Both the position numbers and the translations under genes were made by a program. Source: Benincasa hispida (taxonomy: Eukaryota > Streptophyta > Magnoliopsida > Cucurbitales > Cucurbitaceae). From it: a stretch of DNA of 64,000 bases. Shown here piece by piece: positions 22,683 to 34,600 of this stretch (position 1 is the first letter of the stretch; each line of letters opens with the position of its first letter). The stretch is taken from contig NC_052360.1 of the NCBI RefSeq assembly GCF_009727055.1, positions 64,268,874-64,332,873 of the forward strand. Reading direction: 5' to 3'. The notes under the pieces are model-generated. The model saw only the letters and a program-made list of their open reading frames with translations. It made no database searches and had not been told where the DNA came from.

Positions 22683-24072
22683 TGTTGGGATTGGTGTATT
22701 AAATCTCCTTGTAATCTTGTAGTTTGTAAACTTTGTATAAACATATTGTTGTTAATAAAATAAGTGTTATTTTATAAGCATATATTCAATCAAATAAACT
22801 GAGATCCTAAGTTATTTTATATAATTTAAACAAGTAGTAGAGACATACAAGTGGATCTTATTTAAATAATGATCTAAAAGGTCTGTAGTAGATGGATAAG
22901 GCTGGGTACCTTATCCCGGTGACACTATGGATATGGCCCGCTTTGTAGATGTTACAATTGTTGTAAAGTGCTATAAATGATCTAATCCTGATCATTCATG
23001 TAGAGACATGTGAGCGGGGTATCCTATACAAAGAGTTTGTATAAGACCGAACCACGAAATGATTAGTCTCTTTATATAACGCCGTTAATAATGGAGACTT
23101 ACATTTCACTAAGATGACCATAGGTGACATGATCTAAATCCTGAGTGAGCTGTGAACTCTTGCTCATGAAGGCGGTTCTTTGATTTGTATAGATGAAAAT
23201 GGCCAGATTGCCAACTCAATAAGCCTACAATTTTGGGGATTCTTTTGACTTGGGAGTTGGGAACACAACTACACGAGACGGAATTCACTCCTTTCCCGAC
23301 GCAAGGCAAGTAGATAAATTGCTCCCTTAAAAACTAATTTTGGGGCTTGAACATAGTGGCCACACCCTCTTCTGGCCTAAGAGGGATTTGGTCATAGTTG
23401 GACTATGACTTATTGTTCATTAGAGGGATAAGTGGTACTTAAGAAGTTAGATGTAATTACAAAGACAAAACGGTAATTTTGACCCAACTATACTTACGAG
23501 CAATTTGTGAAGGGTCATCGCACTGTTGATTAGTTATATCCAATGGACACAGAAATTCATCTGTAGTGCGAAGAGTGCAGCTGTCAGTCTTTAGTGGAAT
23601 GACCGACAGTTAATGGATGTTGGGTAATTTAATTAAAGAGTTTGATTAATTATGCAAGTATTGTTCGAGCTTCAATCTATAGGTTCATAAGGTCCACTCT
23701 GTAGCTCAACATGGATTTAATTGAGAATTATTTTTGGATTAATTTGAAGTGTTCAGATTAATTGAGAAAATTAATTATATATGATATAATTAATTAAATT
23801 AATTATATATGTGATATAATTAATATAATGTATTTGATACATTATAATATAAGGTAACATGAAAGAAATTTGAATATGATTCAAATACTAATTATATGAA
23901 TGAGATTCATGTAATTAAATTTTATATAAATATGATTTATATTAAATACCATAAATAAATTGAGAGAAATTAAATATTTGGATATGATCCAAATATCAAT
24001 TATATGAATGAGATTCATATAAGTGAGTTTACTATAAATGTGATTTATATTAAATGTCATGTATGGTTTGTT
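22683..24072 (+). mobile_element. Copia family 1 5' LTR, 3' part replaced
   Basis: Begins TGTTGGGATTGG at 22683 and matches the LTRs at 15002 and 33597 closely up to 24072. For example, the block from about 23460 to 24050 aligns almost gap-free with 33810-34400. After 24072 the sequence departs from the partner LTR, which continues to 35071. The left flank ATACA (22678-22682) resembles ACACA (35072-35076) beyond the right LTR, so this is probably the 5' LTR of the 22683-35071 element with a recombined or replaced end. Confidence 0.8.
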
Positions 24073-24369
24073 TTATGATCCCAAATCCATCATTTTATTG
24101 AATCGTTGTTACTGTGTGTGGTGGGTTTTATTGCATTCTGTTTAAAGTTTATGTAATGAATGATTTCAATATGAATGTGGTTTGTTGATGGATGTTTCTG
24201 GATAGGATACTTAGTTTTAAGGCTTTTTTCATTTACAAATTTGGTTTTTAAAGACCTCTGTTTTGAGCATAATTTTTGCTATAGAGTCTGTATTTTTTTT
24301 TGAGTCATTTGTGTTTTTCTCGGGAAGCTTCAAAGATATTTTTCAGAGCATTGCTTCGATAAAGAAGGC

Positions 24370-24545
24370 GAAGCAGTTACAAACATCGTGTAGCTTTTGC
24401 TAAACGATCTTGTATTTTTTGCTACACGATCGTGTAGCATTTACTAAACGACGGTAGTAATGCTACAAGATCGTGTAGATTTTGATACACGATCGTGTAG
24501 CATTTGCTACAAGATCGCACAACAAGTTTGCTACATGATCACTAC
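24370..24545. repeat. ACGATCGT palindrome array
   Basis: Repeated units of the form 'gctacacgatcgtgtagc' alternate with 'atttgctaaacgatc'. GCTACACGATCGTGTAGC at 24421-24438 is a perfect 18-bp palindrome, and TACACGATCGTGTA recurs near 24486. Related but more decayed arrays lie in other LTRs of the window. Confidence 0.8.
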
Positions 24546-25682
24546 AGAGAGTTCATTGAAGGGTGGTTCGGTTCGAGCTGTTCAAGGTCTGGTTTACCTG
24601 TTTCGAACCGGATGACTCTTATGTTGTAATAATTAGCCTTTTAACTTTCCTTTAAGGTGTCCTATCCCTGTCCATTAACTGTTTATTTTCAATATACATA
24701 TGATGTATGTTCTATATTATATGTCATATTGAATGTCATATAGTTTTAAAATCCACCATAGATTATGCATTTATATTCATGCATCATTTTATAATAATAT
24801 ATGTATGTGCATGATTTAAATCATAAAGCATGCTCATGCATCATATAGTATAAATGTTATAGTATATGTATGCATGCATTATAGTATTTTCATGCATAAT
24901 TTATATTATAATTGTTGTAATATATGGTTGAATGTATGTATGGAAAGTATGCTATAGTATGATTCATTACCTAGTTATATAATTGTTATATATATTAGTA
25001 ATGAATGGAGATTGCATGAAGCATGACATTACCTTAGGTTAATTTATAAATGTTATGATTAACTGAAGTATGTCAAGCATGCAATGGATGCTTTAATTGT
25101 TTCATTTATTTATAATCGTTATAACTAAATAAAATTAGAATTGAAAATCAATAATTAAGAGTTGCATGCAAACCTTAGTTTATAATCATTTTTTAAAATT
25201 GTTTTAAAATATGATTGAGATAGACCTAAGTTCACAAATTTCTAATGAGATTAGAAATTAGATTAATCTTTTTTAATCGGTTTAATAGGATTAAATGTAT
25301 TTCAATAAAAGATTAAATTTGTAGCAAACATATCTATAAAGGACCTTTTGTCTAAGGTGGGTTATGGCTAGGCTGGGGTACTTAAGATGACGGAAACGTC
25401 GTACCCGTACTTGGGAACCTACCTAGAAAGGTGAATTAGATAGATTTGCTGCAAGCATGCACTTGTTGATTACTATTTGTTAAAGTGTTTAACAAATATT
25501 AATCAAAACTGTTTAACTTTCCAATGTAAGTGTTACTTTTAGGCAAACTTAAACGATCACTTAGTAAAAATAATCAGCCGTATTTTTCCTAAGTTAATTA
25601 AACCCCAGGTTGTTAAGATATTCAGTGGGAGGAAAAGATATATATGATATGTCAAATTTTCCTCTCATGTTTCTCCTTTAAT

Positions 25683-25935
25683 ATTCACATTGTGAGACTC
25701 ATGCTTGGCCTTGAGGTGCCTTGGGAGTGTCCCCCGTTGGATGGTATTTGCATGGGTCAATATCAAGGTGAATGGAGAGAGTATTTATAGTAAGTGGGAG
25801 AGGGATGTGTGTCAACATTTCCTATGGTCTCTTTCATTGGTTTGCACCGTGAGATCTTCTTGCACGACCTCGAGGCGCCCTAGAGCGTCCCCCTATGGAT
25901 GGTTTGTGCATTAGGTAAGTATCAAGGTGAACTCT
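25683..25935 (+). repeat. Imperfect direct repeat, two copies of about 85 bp
   Basis: 25691-25775 and 25849-25935 share 'gtgaga', 'cttg(g/c)...cctcgaggcgcc', 'gagcgtccccc', 'ggatggt' and 'tatcaaggtgaa' in the same order. The copies are separated by about 75 bp in the leader of the copia element. Confidence 0.7.
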
Positions 25936-26317
25936 TGAAATGGATAGGATTGCTTTAGTTTTTGCTTCAATCGTTTCTTCCTTCGGTTGGCTCATTGGGG
26001 TAAAACTCTAGGGTCTAAAATGGAGGATCACACTTATGGGAAATAATTAAGCAAGTTAATGATTTCTTGACCAAATAAATTTTGACTGATTGTTATAGGA
26101 ATAAGAGTTATTCTGGTGTAATGATTGATTGAGAGTGTCTCAATTCAGTGAAGGAACAACTGAATATCCTTCGGTGGCTTTTGTCCTAAATCACTGAAGC
26201 GTCATTGAAAAATTAGATGTTAAATAGGGTTCATTTAGATTTTGCTACAACTGATTGGATTTTTTAAGAGTTATGCTAAAATCTAATGTAAATCAATGTG
26301 TTTATTTTTCAGCAAAT

Positions 26318-26800
26318 ATGTCATCGTTTTTTTGTTAGTTTCCTTTTCTAATTTGACCAATTTAAATTACACAACATGGAATGAATCCATTAAAACGTTT
26401 TTCATGGTAAACGCCTCAAAATTGTCATGACCGAGGATTGTCCTCAAGTCCCAACCCCTAATGCACCACAAAATGTTCGTGATGCATATGAGGTATGGGC
26501 GAAGGCTAATTCTAATGGCCGAGGTCATATTTTGGCAAGCATACTTGATGCGTTGGCCAAAAAAGTTTGGAAACATGGTCATTGCACATGAGATCATGCA
26601 ATCAATGCAAAAATTGTTTGAACGAATTTTCTCACGATTCAAGCAAAATGAGATTGATGACAATGAAACCAGTAGTGTCAGTTCCCAAGATAATCTCTAG
26701 TCCATATTGATTGTCAAGGGACTAACAGAGAAAGCAATCGATGCCAACTCTGATGAAGTTCATGGACAGGGATTGTCTTCTAAGATGAAACTTAATTTCT
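26318..26800 (+). pseudogene. Copia gag remnant
   Basis: Decayed gag in several frames. One frame gives NLTNLNYTTWNESIKTFFMV and the next DCPQVPTPNAPQNVRDAYEV, followed by ILASILDALAKK, then a shift to HEIMQSMQKLFERIF near 26590. This matches the N-terminal half of copia gag of the UBN2 type, which forms the virus-like particle. At least two frameshifts and a stop separate these pieces. The RNA-binding zinc knuckle and the protease are not visible before the pre-integrase region, suggesting an internal deletion near 26800. Confidence 0.75.
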
Positions 26801-26875
26801 CTGAGAATAAAGAGGAACTTAATTCTGTTTCCTGTCTAATTTAATAAAAATATTCCATCATTCTCCGAGAATAAA

Positions 26876-28306
26876 GTGTTTATTTTTAAGAATGGAACGA
26901 AGTTAGATTTTGGTTCAATGGAAAATAACTTATATGTACTAAGGCCATTAGTCATAAAAGTCGTGCTCGATACTGAAATGTTCATAACAACAACAACTGT
27001 AAAAAGACCGAGAATTTCTCCTAAAGAAAGTGCTCATCTTTGGCATCTAAAGTTTGGTCACATAAATCTCAATAGGATTGAGAGGTTGGTGAAAAGTCGA
27101 CTTCTAAATGGTTTAGAAGAAAACTCTTTACCAGTATGTGAGTCATGCCTTGAAGGCAAAATGACCAAACGACCTTTTACTGGAAAAGGTTATAGAGCTA
27201 AAAAAACCTTGGAGCTTATATATTCAGACCTCTGTGGTCCAATGAATGTAAGAGCATGATGATGGTATGAATATTTTATCTCTTTCATAGATGATTATTC
27301 CAGATTTGGGTATCTATACCTAATGCAGCATAAGTCTAAAACTCTTGAAAAGTTCAAGGAGTACAAGACTGAAGTTGAAAACTTGTTAAGTAAAAAGATA
27401 AAAACACTACGATCTGATCGTGGTGAAGAGTATATGGACTTAAGATTCCAAAACTATATGATAGAACATGAAATCACATCCCAACTCTCAGCCGCAGGTA
27501 TACCTCAATCGAATGGTGTATCAGAAAGGAGAAACAAAACCCTCTTAGACATGGTTTGGTCCATGATGAGCTATGCTCATCTTCCTGACTCGTTTTAGGG
27601 ATATGCAGTAGAAGCTAGAGTTTATGAAAAACCTTTTGAGTCATGGAGAGGCCATAAAGGTAGTTTAGCCATAAAGGTAGTTTAAGCCACTTCATAATTT
27701 GGGGATATCGAACCCATGTGCCATTGACAAACCCCAAAAAGTTGGTACCTTGTTCAAAAGTATGGCTATTTGTATGCTATCCCAAGGAAATGAGAGGTGG
27801 ATACTTCTATGATACAAGTGAGAATAAAGTATTTGTATCGACAAACGCTACCTTCTTGGAAGAAGACCTCATGAGGGATCATAAGCCACGAAGCAAAATT
27901 GTTTTAAGTGAAATTTCTAATGAATTTACTGAGACTTCAATAAGACTTGTTGAAGAGGTTGATACATCAACAATAGTTGTTGATGTCAATTCATCTAGTC
28001 ATCCATCTCAAGATTTGAGATTGCCTCGACGTAGTGGGATGGTTATGAACCCACTTGTACGCTACATGGGTTTAATAGAATCCCAAAACATCATAACTGA
28101 TGATGGAGTTGAGGATCCATTGTCTTATAAATAAGAAATGGAAGATGTTGACAATGATGAATAGATTAAAGCCATGAATCATGAATTGGAGTTCATGTAC
28201 TTTAATTCTGTCTGGGAGCTTGTAGATCAACCTGATGAGGGTAAAACCTATAGGTTGTAAATGGATCTATAAGAGGAAAAGAGGTGTAGATGCAAAGGTA
28301 AAAACC
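26876..28306 (+). pseudogene. Copia pre-integrase and integrase
   Basis: Integrase in an intact element inserts the DNA copy. 26876-27259 holds the pre-integrase and zinc-binding region (HLWHLKFGHIN...CESC, an HHCC arrangement) and the first catalytic region (IYSDLCGPMN). An in-frame TGA follows at about 27258. 27280-27598 continues with FIDDYSRFGYLYL, RSDRGEEY and PQSNGVSERRNKTLLD, which contain the remaining acidic core residues. 27718-28134 is the C-terminal part (VWLFVCYPKEMRGGYFYDTS). RT starts near 28200 (KCKWIYKRKRGVDAK-like in another frame). The reading is cut at 28306 inside RT by a solo LTR. Confidence 0.85.
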
Positions 28307-28842
28307 TTTAATATAACGACCCGACCCCCTAGGACTCAAGTTGGGCTGTTACTAAACACATGCATGCATGAAACTTAAAACGACACCCTTTTATAATGAA
28401 ATAAATGCTAAGGTAAATTCAAAAAACCTTCATTAAATTCAAATATAAAAAACAAACGATAGGGTACCCATAAATCATAAATAATAATAAATAGGTCTGA
28501 AAACAAATCTTAATAGTAAGTTTCAAACATCAAAACTGAAAGTTAAAAACATGAAAAGAAATTTAAATATCATGAGCGAAAGCATAAAACTGATCCTAGT
28601 GGCTCGATCACGAATTCCGCTTGTCAGTCGCTGGTGCATCTCTACCTTTACCTAAAACAATAACATGAGAAAGGATGAGTATAAAATACTCAGTAAGTAA
28701 CCCCACTACTGGGGTCCGGCTAGGCATCTATGTCATTTAGATGCCAACCTCTGGTGGAATATATAAACTGCTCTAGTCCTCATGGGACACATACATACAT
28801 GAAAAACTAATTTTTATCCTAGTTAAGTATGCCCACTACCTC

Positions 28843-29212
28843 TAGTAAGCCCTATAGGAAACACAACCCCTGGTGAATCCCATAGGAAACACAACCCCTG
28901 GTGAATCCCGAAGGAAACACAACCCTTGGTGAATCCCGAAGGAAACACAACACCTGGTGAATCTTGAAGGAAACAAACCCTTGGTGAATCCCGAAGGAAA
29001 CACAACTTCTAGTGAGTCCCGAAGGAAACACAACCCCTAGTAAATCCCGAAGGAAACACAACCTCTGGTGAATCTCGAAGGAAACACAACCCTTGTTGAA
29101 TCTCGAAGGAAACACAAGCCCTGGTGAATCCCAAAGGAAACACAATCCCTGGTGAATCTCAAAGGAAACACAACCCTTGGTGAATCCTGAAGGAAGCACA
29201 ACATTTATTGGT
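28843..29212. repeat. 28-bp minisatellite, about 13 copies
   Basis: The unit begins AGGAAACACAACCC and ends near GGTGAATCCCGA, 28 bp in all. Copies start at about 28856, 28884, 28912, 28940, 28968 (27 bp), 28995, 29023, 29051, 29079, 29107, 29135, 29163 and 29191. Variants differ at a few positions. Because 28 is not a multiple of three, successive units cycle through frames, which produces long repetitive minus-strand open frames (28823-29199) that are not genes. Confidence 0.95.
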
Positions 29213-30071
29213 CATCTAACTAATCAGTAAGAACATTATCACAATCTCAACATCATAAGTATCACAACATGGTTCTATAACATACATATACACCTCCACA
29301 TCATGGCTCTACAACATACATATATGCCTCAATATCCTCATATCAAATACAACCTAATGGAATCAAGTAACATCTCATGCTAGCATGCAAGTATCTATGT
29401 GCACAAATAAATCTTTCAGATCCTCATATAAGAACATACATCGGTCATACTATACTATCCATCTATCATGCTATCGTTCTGTCATAATATTCATCTATCA
29501 TGCTAGCATATATTTAGTGCCTTGTCCGTAGGCAGTTCCAGTAGTAAGATTACTTACCTCTAATTGCAAACTCTAGAAACTAGCAAGCTCAACCTCTTCC
29601 TTACCCAACGAAACCTTGAATCAAACCAAAGTAACAAACAAGCAATTACGAAATTTCAATCTCTAAGCATGGTTTCAAAACCACCAATCCTAAACCAAAA
29701 GCTTCTCAACAACTTTCCGAAAACCCACAGAATCAAACTTAAATCACCCAAAACAAAGACACTAGGAAACCTTAAGATCCAAACCTAACACTCAAACATC
29801 ATGACAAATTATTTTAGGCCGCAGTCCATGGTTCAGTCAAACTTAAATCGAGTAATTAAAAAACATACAAAATGCTTCCATTCTGGGCGGTGCTGGCTGA
29901 GGCGTGAAAGGAAACAGCGAGCGATGGATCGCGAAAACGTGTGGTTGGAGAGCAGCGACTGGGTGACTCGGGGCGGCTGGTGGAACGAGTAGGCGATGTT
30001 GAGCGGTTGGCTTTGCCGGCAGACACGATGTGGGTGACGCATAGGTCTCGAATGACCTAGAGAAAGGAATT

Positions 30072-30082
30072 NNNNNNNNNNN
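30072..30082. other. Assembly gap (11 N)
   Basis: Eleven ambiguous bases beside a long poly-T tract (30083 onward) within the solo gypsy LTR. The true length here is unknown. Confidence 0.99.
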
Positions 30083-30361
30083 TTTTTTTTCCTTTTTTTT
30101 TTTTTAAAGATTACTCTTTTTCTTCTTTATACCCAAACTAATATTATATAAAAAGTATATATATATAATATTCCAAAATCCTTTCCTTTTCCTTTTCTAA
30201 TTTCAAAATCCCAAATTTCCCTTTCATCAAATCTAAATTTCAAAATTTTCTTCTGAACAAATAATAAAATTGAATTGTCCTTTTATAGTAATTCAATTTT
30301 ATTGCTAAAAGTTAGAATATTCTCAAATCTTACGAATTACCCACAAATTTGGGACGTTACA

Positions 30362-31627
30362 TTTAAAGCTAGACTTGTGGAAACGGGTTATACCCAGGTT
30401 GAGGGAGTGAACTATGAAGAAACCTTCTCACCTGTTGTCATGTTAAAATCTATCAGGATTCTCTTGTCCATAGCCACATATTATGACTATGAAATATGGC
30501 AAATGGATGTCAAGACTGCCTTTTTGAATGGTAATCTTGAAGAGACCATCTACATGAATCAACAAAAAGGATTCATTGAATAAGATCAAGAGCAAAAGGT
30601 TTGCAAGCTTAACTAGTCCATTTATGGACTGAAACAAGCATCTTGATCTTGGAATATAGAATTTGATGCCGCGGTCAAATCTTATGGCTTTGATTAGAAT
30701 GTTGATGAGTTTTGTGTTTACAAGAAAATTATCAGCAACTCAGTAGCTTTCCTCGTGCTGTATGTGGATGATATCCTACTCATTGGGAGTGATGTAGGTT
30801 TTTTGACTAATATAAAGAAATAGCTAGTTGCCCAATTCCAAATGAAAGATTTGGGAGAGGCGTAGTTTGTTCTAGGGATCCATATTATAAGGGATCATAA
30901 GAACAAAAGGTCGACCTTGTCTCAGGCATCTTTACATTGACAAGATGCTTGTCAGATATTCGATGTACAATTCCAAGAAGGGTTATGTATGAAATGTTAT
31001 GTACTAGTCTTTACATTTGCTATGCAGTAGGGATTGTCAGTCGATATCAGTCCAATCCAGGATTAGATCACTAGACGGCGGCCAAAATGATCCTCAAGTA
31101 TCTTCGGAGAACGAGGGACTATATGCTCGTGTATGGAGATAAGGATTTGATCCTTACAGGATACACGGACTCTGACTTTCAGTCTGATCAGGATTCTTGA
31201 AAATCCACATCAGGGTCAGTGTTTACTCTGAATGAAGGAGCTATAGTATGGCGAAGCATCAAGTAAGGATACATCGCATACTCCACTATGGAAGCCGAAT
31301 ACCTAGTTGCTTGTGAAGCTGCTAAAGAGGTTGTATATCTTAAGAAGTTCCTCACTGATATGAAAGTTGTTTCAAATATGTCTTTGCCCATCACACTTTA
31401 TTGTGATAACATTGGTGTTGTGGCAAATTCTAAGGAACCTAAAAGTCATTTAAAAGGCAAGCACATAAAGCGGAAATATCATTTGGTTCAGGAGATTGTG
31501 CATCAAGGTGATGTGATTGTCATGATGATTGCTTTGGAGCACAACGTTGTTGATCCGTTTACAAAGGCTCACACAACTAAAGTGTTCGACGATCATCTAG
31601 AAAGTTTAGGTCTACGGGATTTGTCTA
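30362..31627 (+). pseudogene. Copia reverse transcriptase and RNase H
   Basis: Continues the polyprotein after the nested LTR. 30365-30583 gives RT motifs KARLVETGYTQVEGVNYEET, WQMDVKTAFLNGNLEETIYM. Further pieces give SIYGLKQAS near 30615 and the catalytic LYVDDILLIGSD at about 30757-30792, so the YVDD box itself is intact. After that, DLGEA and IHIIRD follow with stops. RNase H appears at 31288-31627 (MEAEYLVACEAAKEVVYLKKF, TLYCDN, GKHIKRKYHLV). Many stops, including TAA at 30581-30583, make the RT inactive. The coding match ends at about 31627, short of the usual end of pol. Confidence 0.9.
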
Positions 31628-31652
31628 GGGCGTTATATAAAGAGACTAATCT
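31628..31652. other. Short inverted LTR piece at a rearranged junction
   Basis: Between the RNase H end and the LTR, the sequence cgttatataaagagactaatc is the reverse complement of gattagtctctttatataacg, which lies inside family 1 LTRs (for example near 23059-23080). It is followed directly by forward LTR sequence. The polypurine tract and about the first 400 bp of the LTR are missing here. Confidence 0.75.
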
Positions 31653-34600
31653 TTTCACTAGGATGACCATAGGTGACATGACTTGAATCTTGAGTGAGTG
31701 GTGAACTCCTGCTCATGAAGGTGGTCTTTTGGTTAGTATAGGTGAGAGTGGCAAGATTGCCAACTTAATAAGCTTACCATTTTGGGTATTCGTCTAACTG
31801 AGGAGTGATAACTTGTAAAAATACAAGTTATTTATGCCACCTTATCTAGATATTACGGCCAAAAGTTAGTAATTATGCGCCAATTGTATGAAAATTAGCC
31901 TAGTATTGCAATAATTATAAATGTTTGCAATTACACCCATTAACACCAAAAAGATGGAAGACAAGCCGAACTTTACTCTGTTTTGCAGGAGATCAAGTCA
32001 CCGCTTGCGCTCAAAGCTCACGAGAGACTAATCAATGCATCTCTGTCACATTGCGCCTGTCAATCAACAATGAAGAGACGAATACTGCAATGGTGGCTAA
32101 ATGCGACAGTCAATCTGAGAGCTGTGTTTCAATCGCATGCGGTAATAAAAACAAACACCGCATGCGAACCTATGATCGAAAGATGCAGCTGAGCAATGCA
32201 AGAGCGGAGGATTGAGACATGTGTACAACTAACGGTTGTGCAGAATTGACGGTCTGATTGCATAACAGAAGGAATAATATCCTTCTATCTTCGAAATTAC
32301 CATAACCATGAGTGGGGACCACAAGGCCAGAGTCAAAGATCTGCACCTATAAATATCCTATTGATTTCAAAGAAAAATATGCTACTTGATATGGGGCTAA
32401 GTGCTGCTAGATTGTAGAGAGAAGGTTGAGTTGAGTGCTTAAGAGAAGAAATCTGGGAAGAAGACGAGATAAGGCCTAGAGGTGAATCTCAGATCCAACC
32501 TGCTAAACACCCGATCGGAAGCTCTGTGTAAAGATCCCTGCTACCGGTAGAGCAAGCCTAAGAGGGAAGCTCTTCCTACCATCAAATCCATCCTATACGG
32601 CAAGCAGATCTCCATCGAATCTGTGTCAAGACATTGGCACTATTTGTATCTGTTCTATCTCTCTTTCATTGTGTAATTTATGTTTTCTTTATCTCTTCAT
32701 TCACACACTATGTATCAAACGCTTAGTAGAAATATTAAATGTTTTGATAAATGGCATTTACCATTTTATGTCTATTTCCGTTCACCCATCAATCACTTTC
32801 TCCATGATAACTTCTTTATCCTCTGATGAACAATATGAATCACTAAGAACTTAATCTGTATTAAAGATATAAAATACGTTTAGCTAAAGCATGCTAGACG
32901 ACATCTTCATCTGTGAGAGCATAAGTGAAGGTGTCATTCTGATCTATCGAGAGAAGGTCAGAAGAATGCGTTAACTAAAGCGAGTAGTACTTCCAGACAT
33001 GGAAGCAACCTTGCATTCATTACGTTAGTCTCTGTTTCACCATAGACATGTGGGAGCGCGACCGATCACTGAGAGGTGTACGCCAAGAGACGAGCGGAAC
33101 AGTATTTGTACCTTCAATCCAATTAAGAACTTGCGTTGTTTATATTATTTGTTTTCTCTTTCTATTCTGTTCATAAGACTTATCGCCACATCCCATGTCT
33201 TTGCATAATTTTCACAGCCAGCCTTAATCCCAGCATCTTGTACATGTAGTCTGTATCTTGTATCATCTAGTTTAGGTTTACTGTCTTTTTATGTTTTTAT
33301 CATATCTTTACTGCTTTCCTTTATTTCATTGCAATTTATATACTTGTACAAACACACTTTTAAAGATTGAAAACTTGGTCGCATGTATCATGAACATACC
33401 GCAATAACCTAAACCAGTCCCCGTGTTCGACCTCGGATCACACTGAGAAACTTGCGATGGAATTACACTTAGTTCCATTGTAAGGAAACTTGTGACAACG
33501 CATGGCATACTACATGAACATCCATAATTAACGCATAATTAGACGTAGTATCGCATCATTGTGAGAAATTTATATCATCCATCCAAATACGTTACATAGA
33601 GCTAGGAAAATAGCTACACGAGACGAAATTCACTCATTCCTCGATGCAGGGGCAAGTAGATAAGTTGCTCCCTTAAAGGCTGATTTTGGGGTTTGAACAT
33701 AGTGGTCACACCCTCTCTTGGCCCGAGAGCGACTTGGTCATAGTTGGACTATGATTTATTGTTCATTAGAGGGATCAGTGGTACTTAAGGAGTTAGATGT
33801 AACTACAGGTGCAAAACGGTAATTTTGGCCCAACTGTACTTACGAGCAATTTGGAAAGGTCATCGCACTATTGATTGATTATATCCAATGAACACAAAAA
33901 TTTATCTATAGTGTGAAGGGTGCAGCTGTCGGTCTTTAGTGGAATGATCGACGGTTAACGGATGTTGGGTAATTTAATTAAAGAGTTTGATTAATTATCC
34001 AAGTATCGTTGGAGCTTCAATCTACAGGTTCATAAGGTCGTCTCTATAGCTCGACAGGGATTTAATTTAGAATTATTTTTGGATTAATTTGAAGTGTTCA
34101 AATTAATTGAGGGAATTAATTATATATGATATAATAAATTAAATTAATTATATATGTTATATAATTAATATAATGTATTTGATACATTATAATATAAGAT
34201 AATACGAGAGAAATTTGAATATGATTCAAATACTAATTATATGAATGAGATTCATGTAATTAAATTTAATATAAATATGATTTATAGTAAATACTATAAA
34301 TAAGTTGAGAGGAATTAAATATTTGGATATGATCCAAATATCAAATATATGAATAAGATTCATATAAGCGAGTTTACTATAAATGTGATTTATATTAAAT
34401 GTCATGTATGGTTGAGAAAAAATAGTTCTATAGGTTATATTGTATTTGATACAATATGTAACTATAGATTATGTGTTATATGGGATATAACACATAGTTT
34501 TTGTACATATAATAAGGTTGTTATTATATGTATAATTTTTATTAATTTAATTTTATTAAATTACTATTAATTAATTAAATGAGACAGTTACATCCCTCCC

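Larger units (their letters stand above)
24073..26317 (+). other. Non-coding leader of the copia element
   Basis: About 2.2 kb between the LTR match and gag with no credible gene. It contains the ACGATCGT palindrome array (24370-24545), an AT-rich stretch with many 'atgcatgcat' phrases (24700-25080), and an imperfect direct repeat (25683-25935). Part of it may be the real end of a different LTR, since this sequence does not match the 3' LTR of the same element. No clear primer-binding site was seen. The open frame 25705-25914 lies in the direct repeat. Confidence 0.5.
28312..30361 (-). mobile_element. Solo gypsy-type LTR, TTTAA target duplication
   Basis: 2,050 bp on the minus strand, starting TGTAACGTCCC (at 30361) and ending ...GGGTCGTTATA (28312, where the expected CA is mutated). 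Exact TTTAA flanks both ends (28307-28311, 30362-30366), and removing it restores the RT reading KTFKAR. It is related to the LTR that begins at 62656: same first 12 bases and a similar GC-rich segment. It contains a 28-bp minisatellite and an 11-base assembly gap. The TGTAACG start suggests Ty3-gypsy, but no internal domain is present. Confidence 0.9.

Noticed and set aside
28823..29199. Repetitive minus-strand open frames with FPSGFTRGCVSF-type units
   Set aside because: They are products of the 28-bp minisatellite read in three frames, not a protein gene.
28823..29212. CRISPR-like regular repeats
   Set aside because: The repeats are head-to-tail without unique spacers, in a plant LTR; they form a minisatellite.
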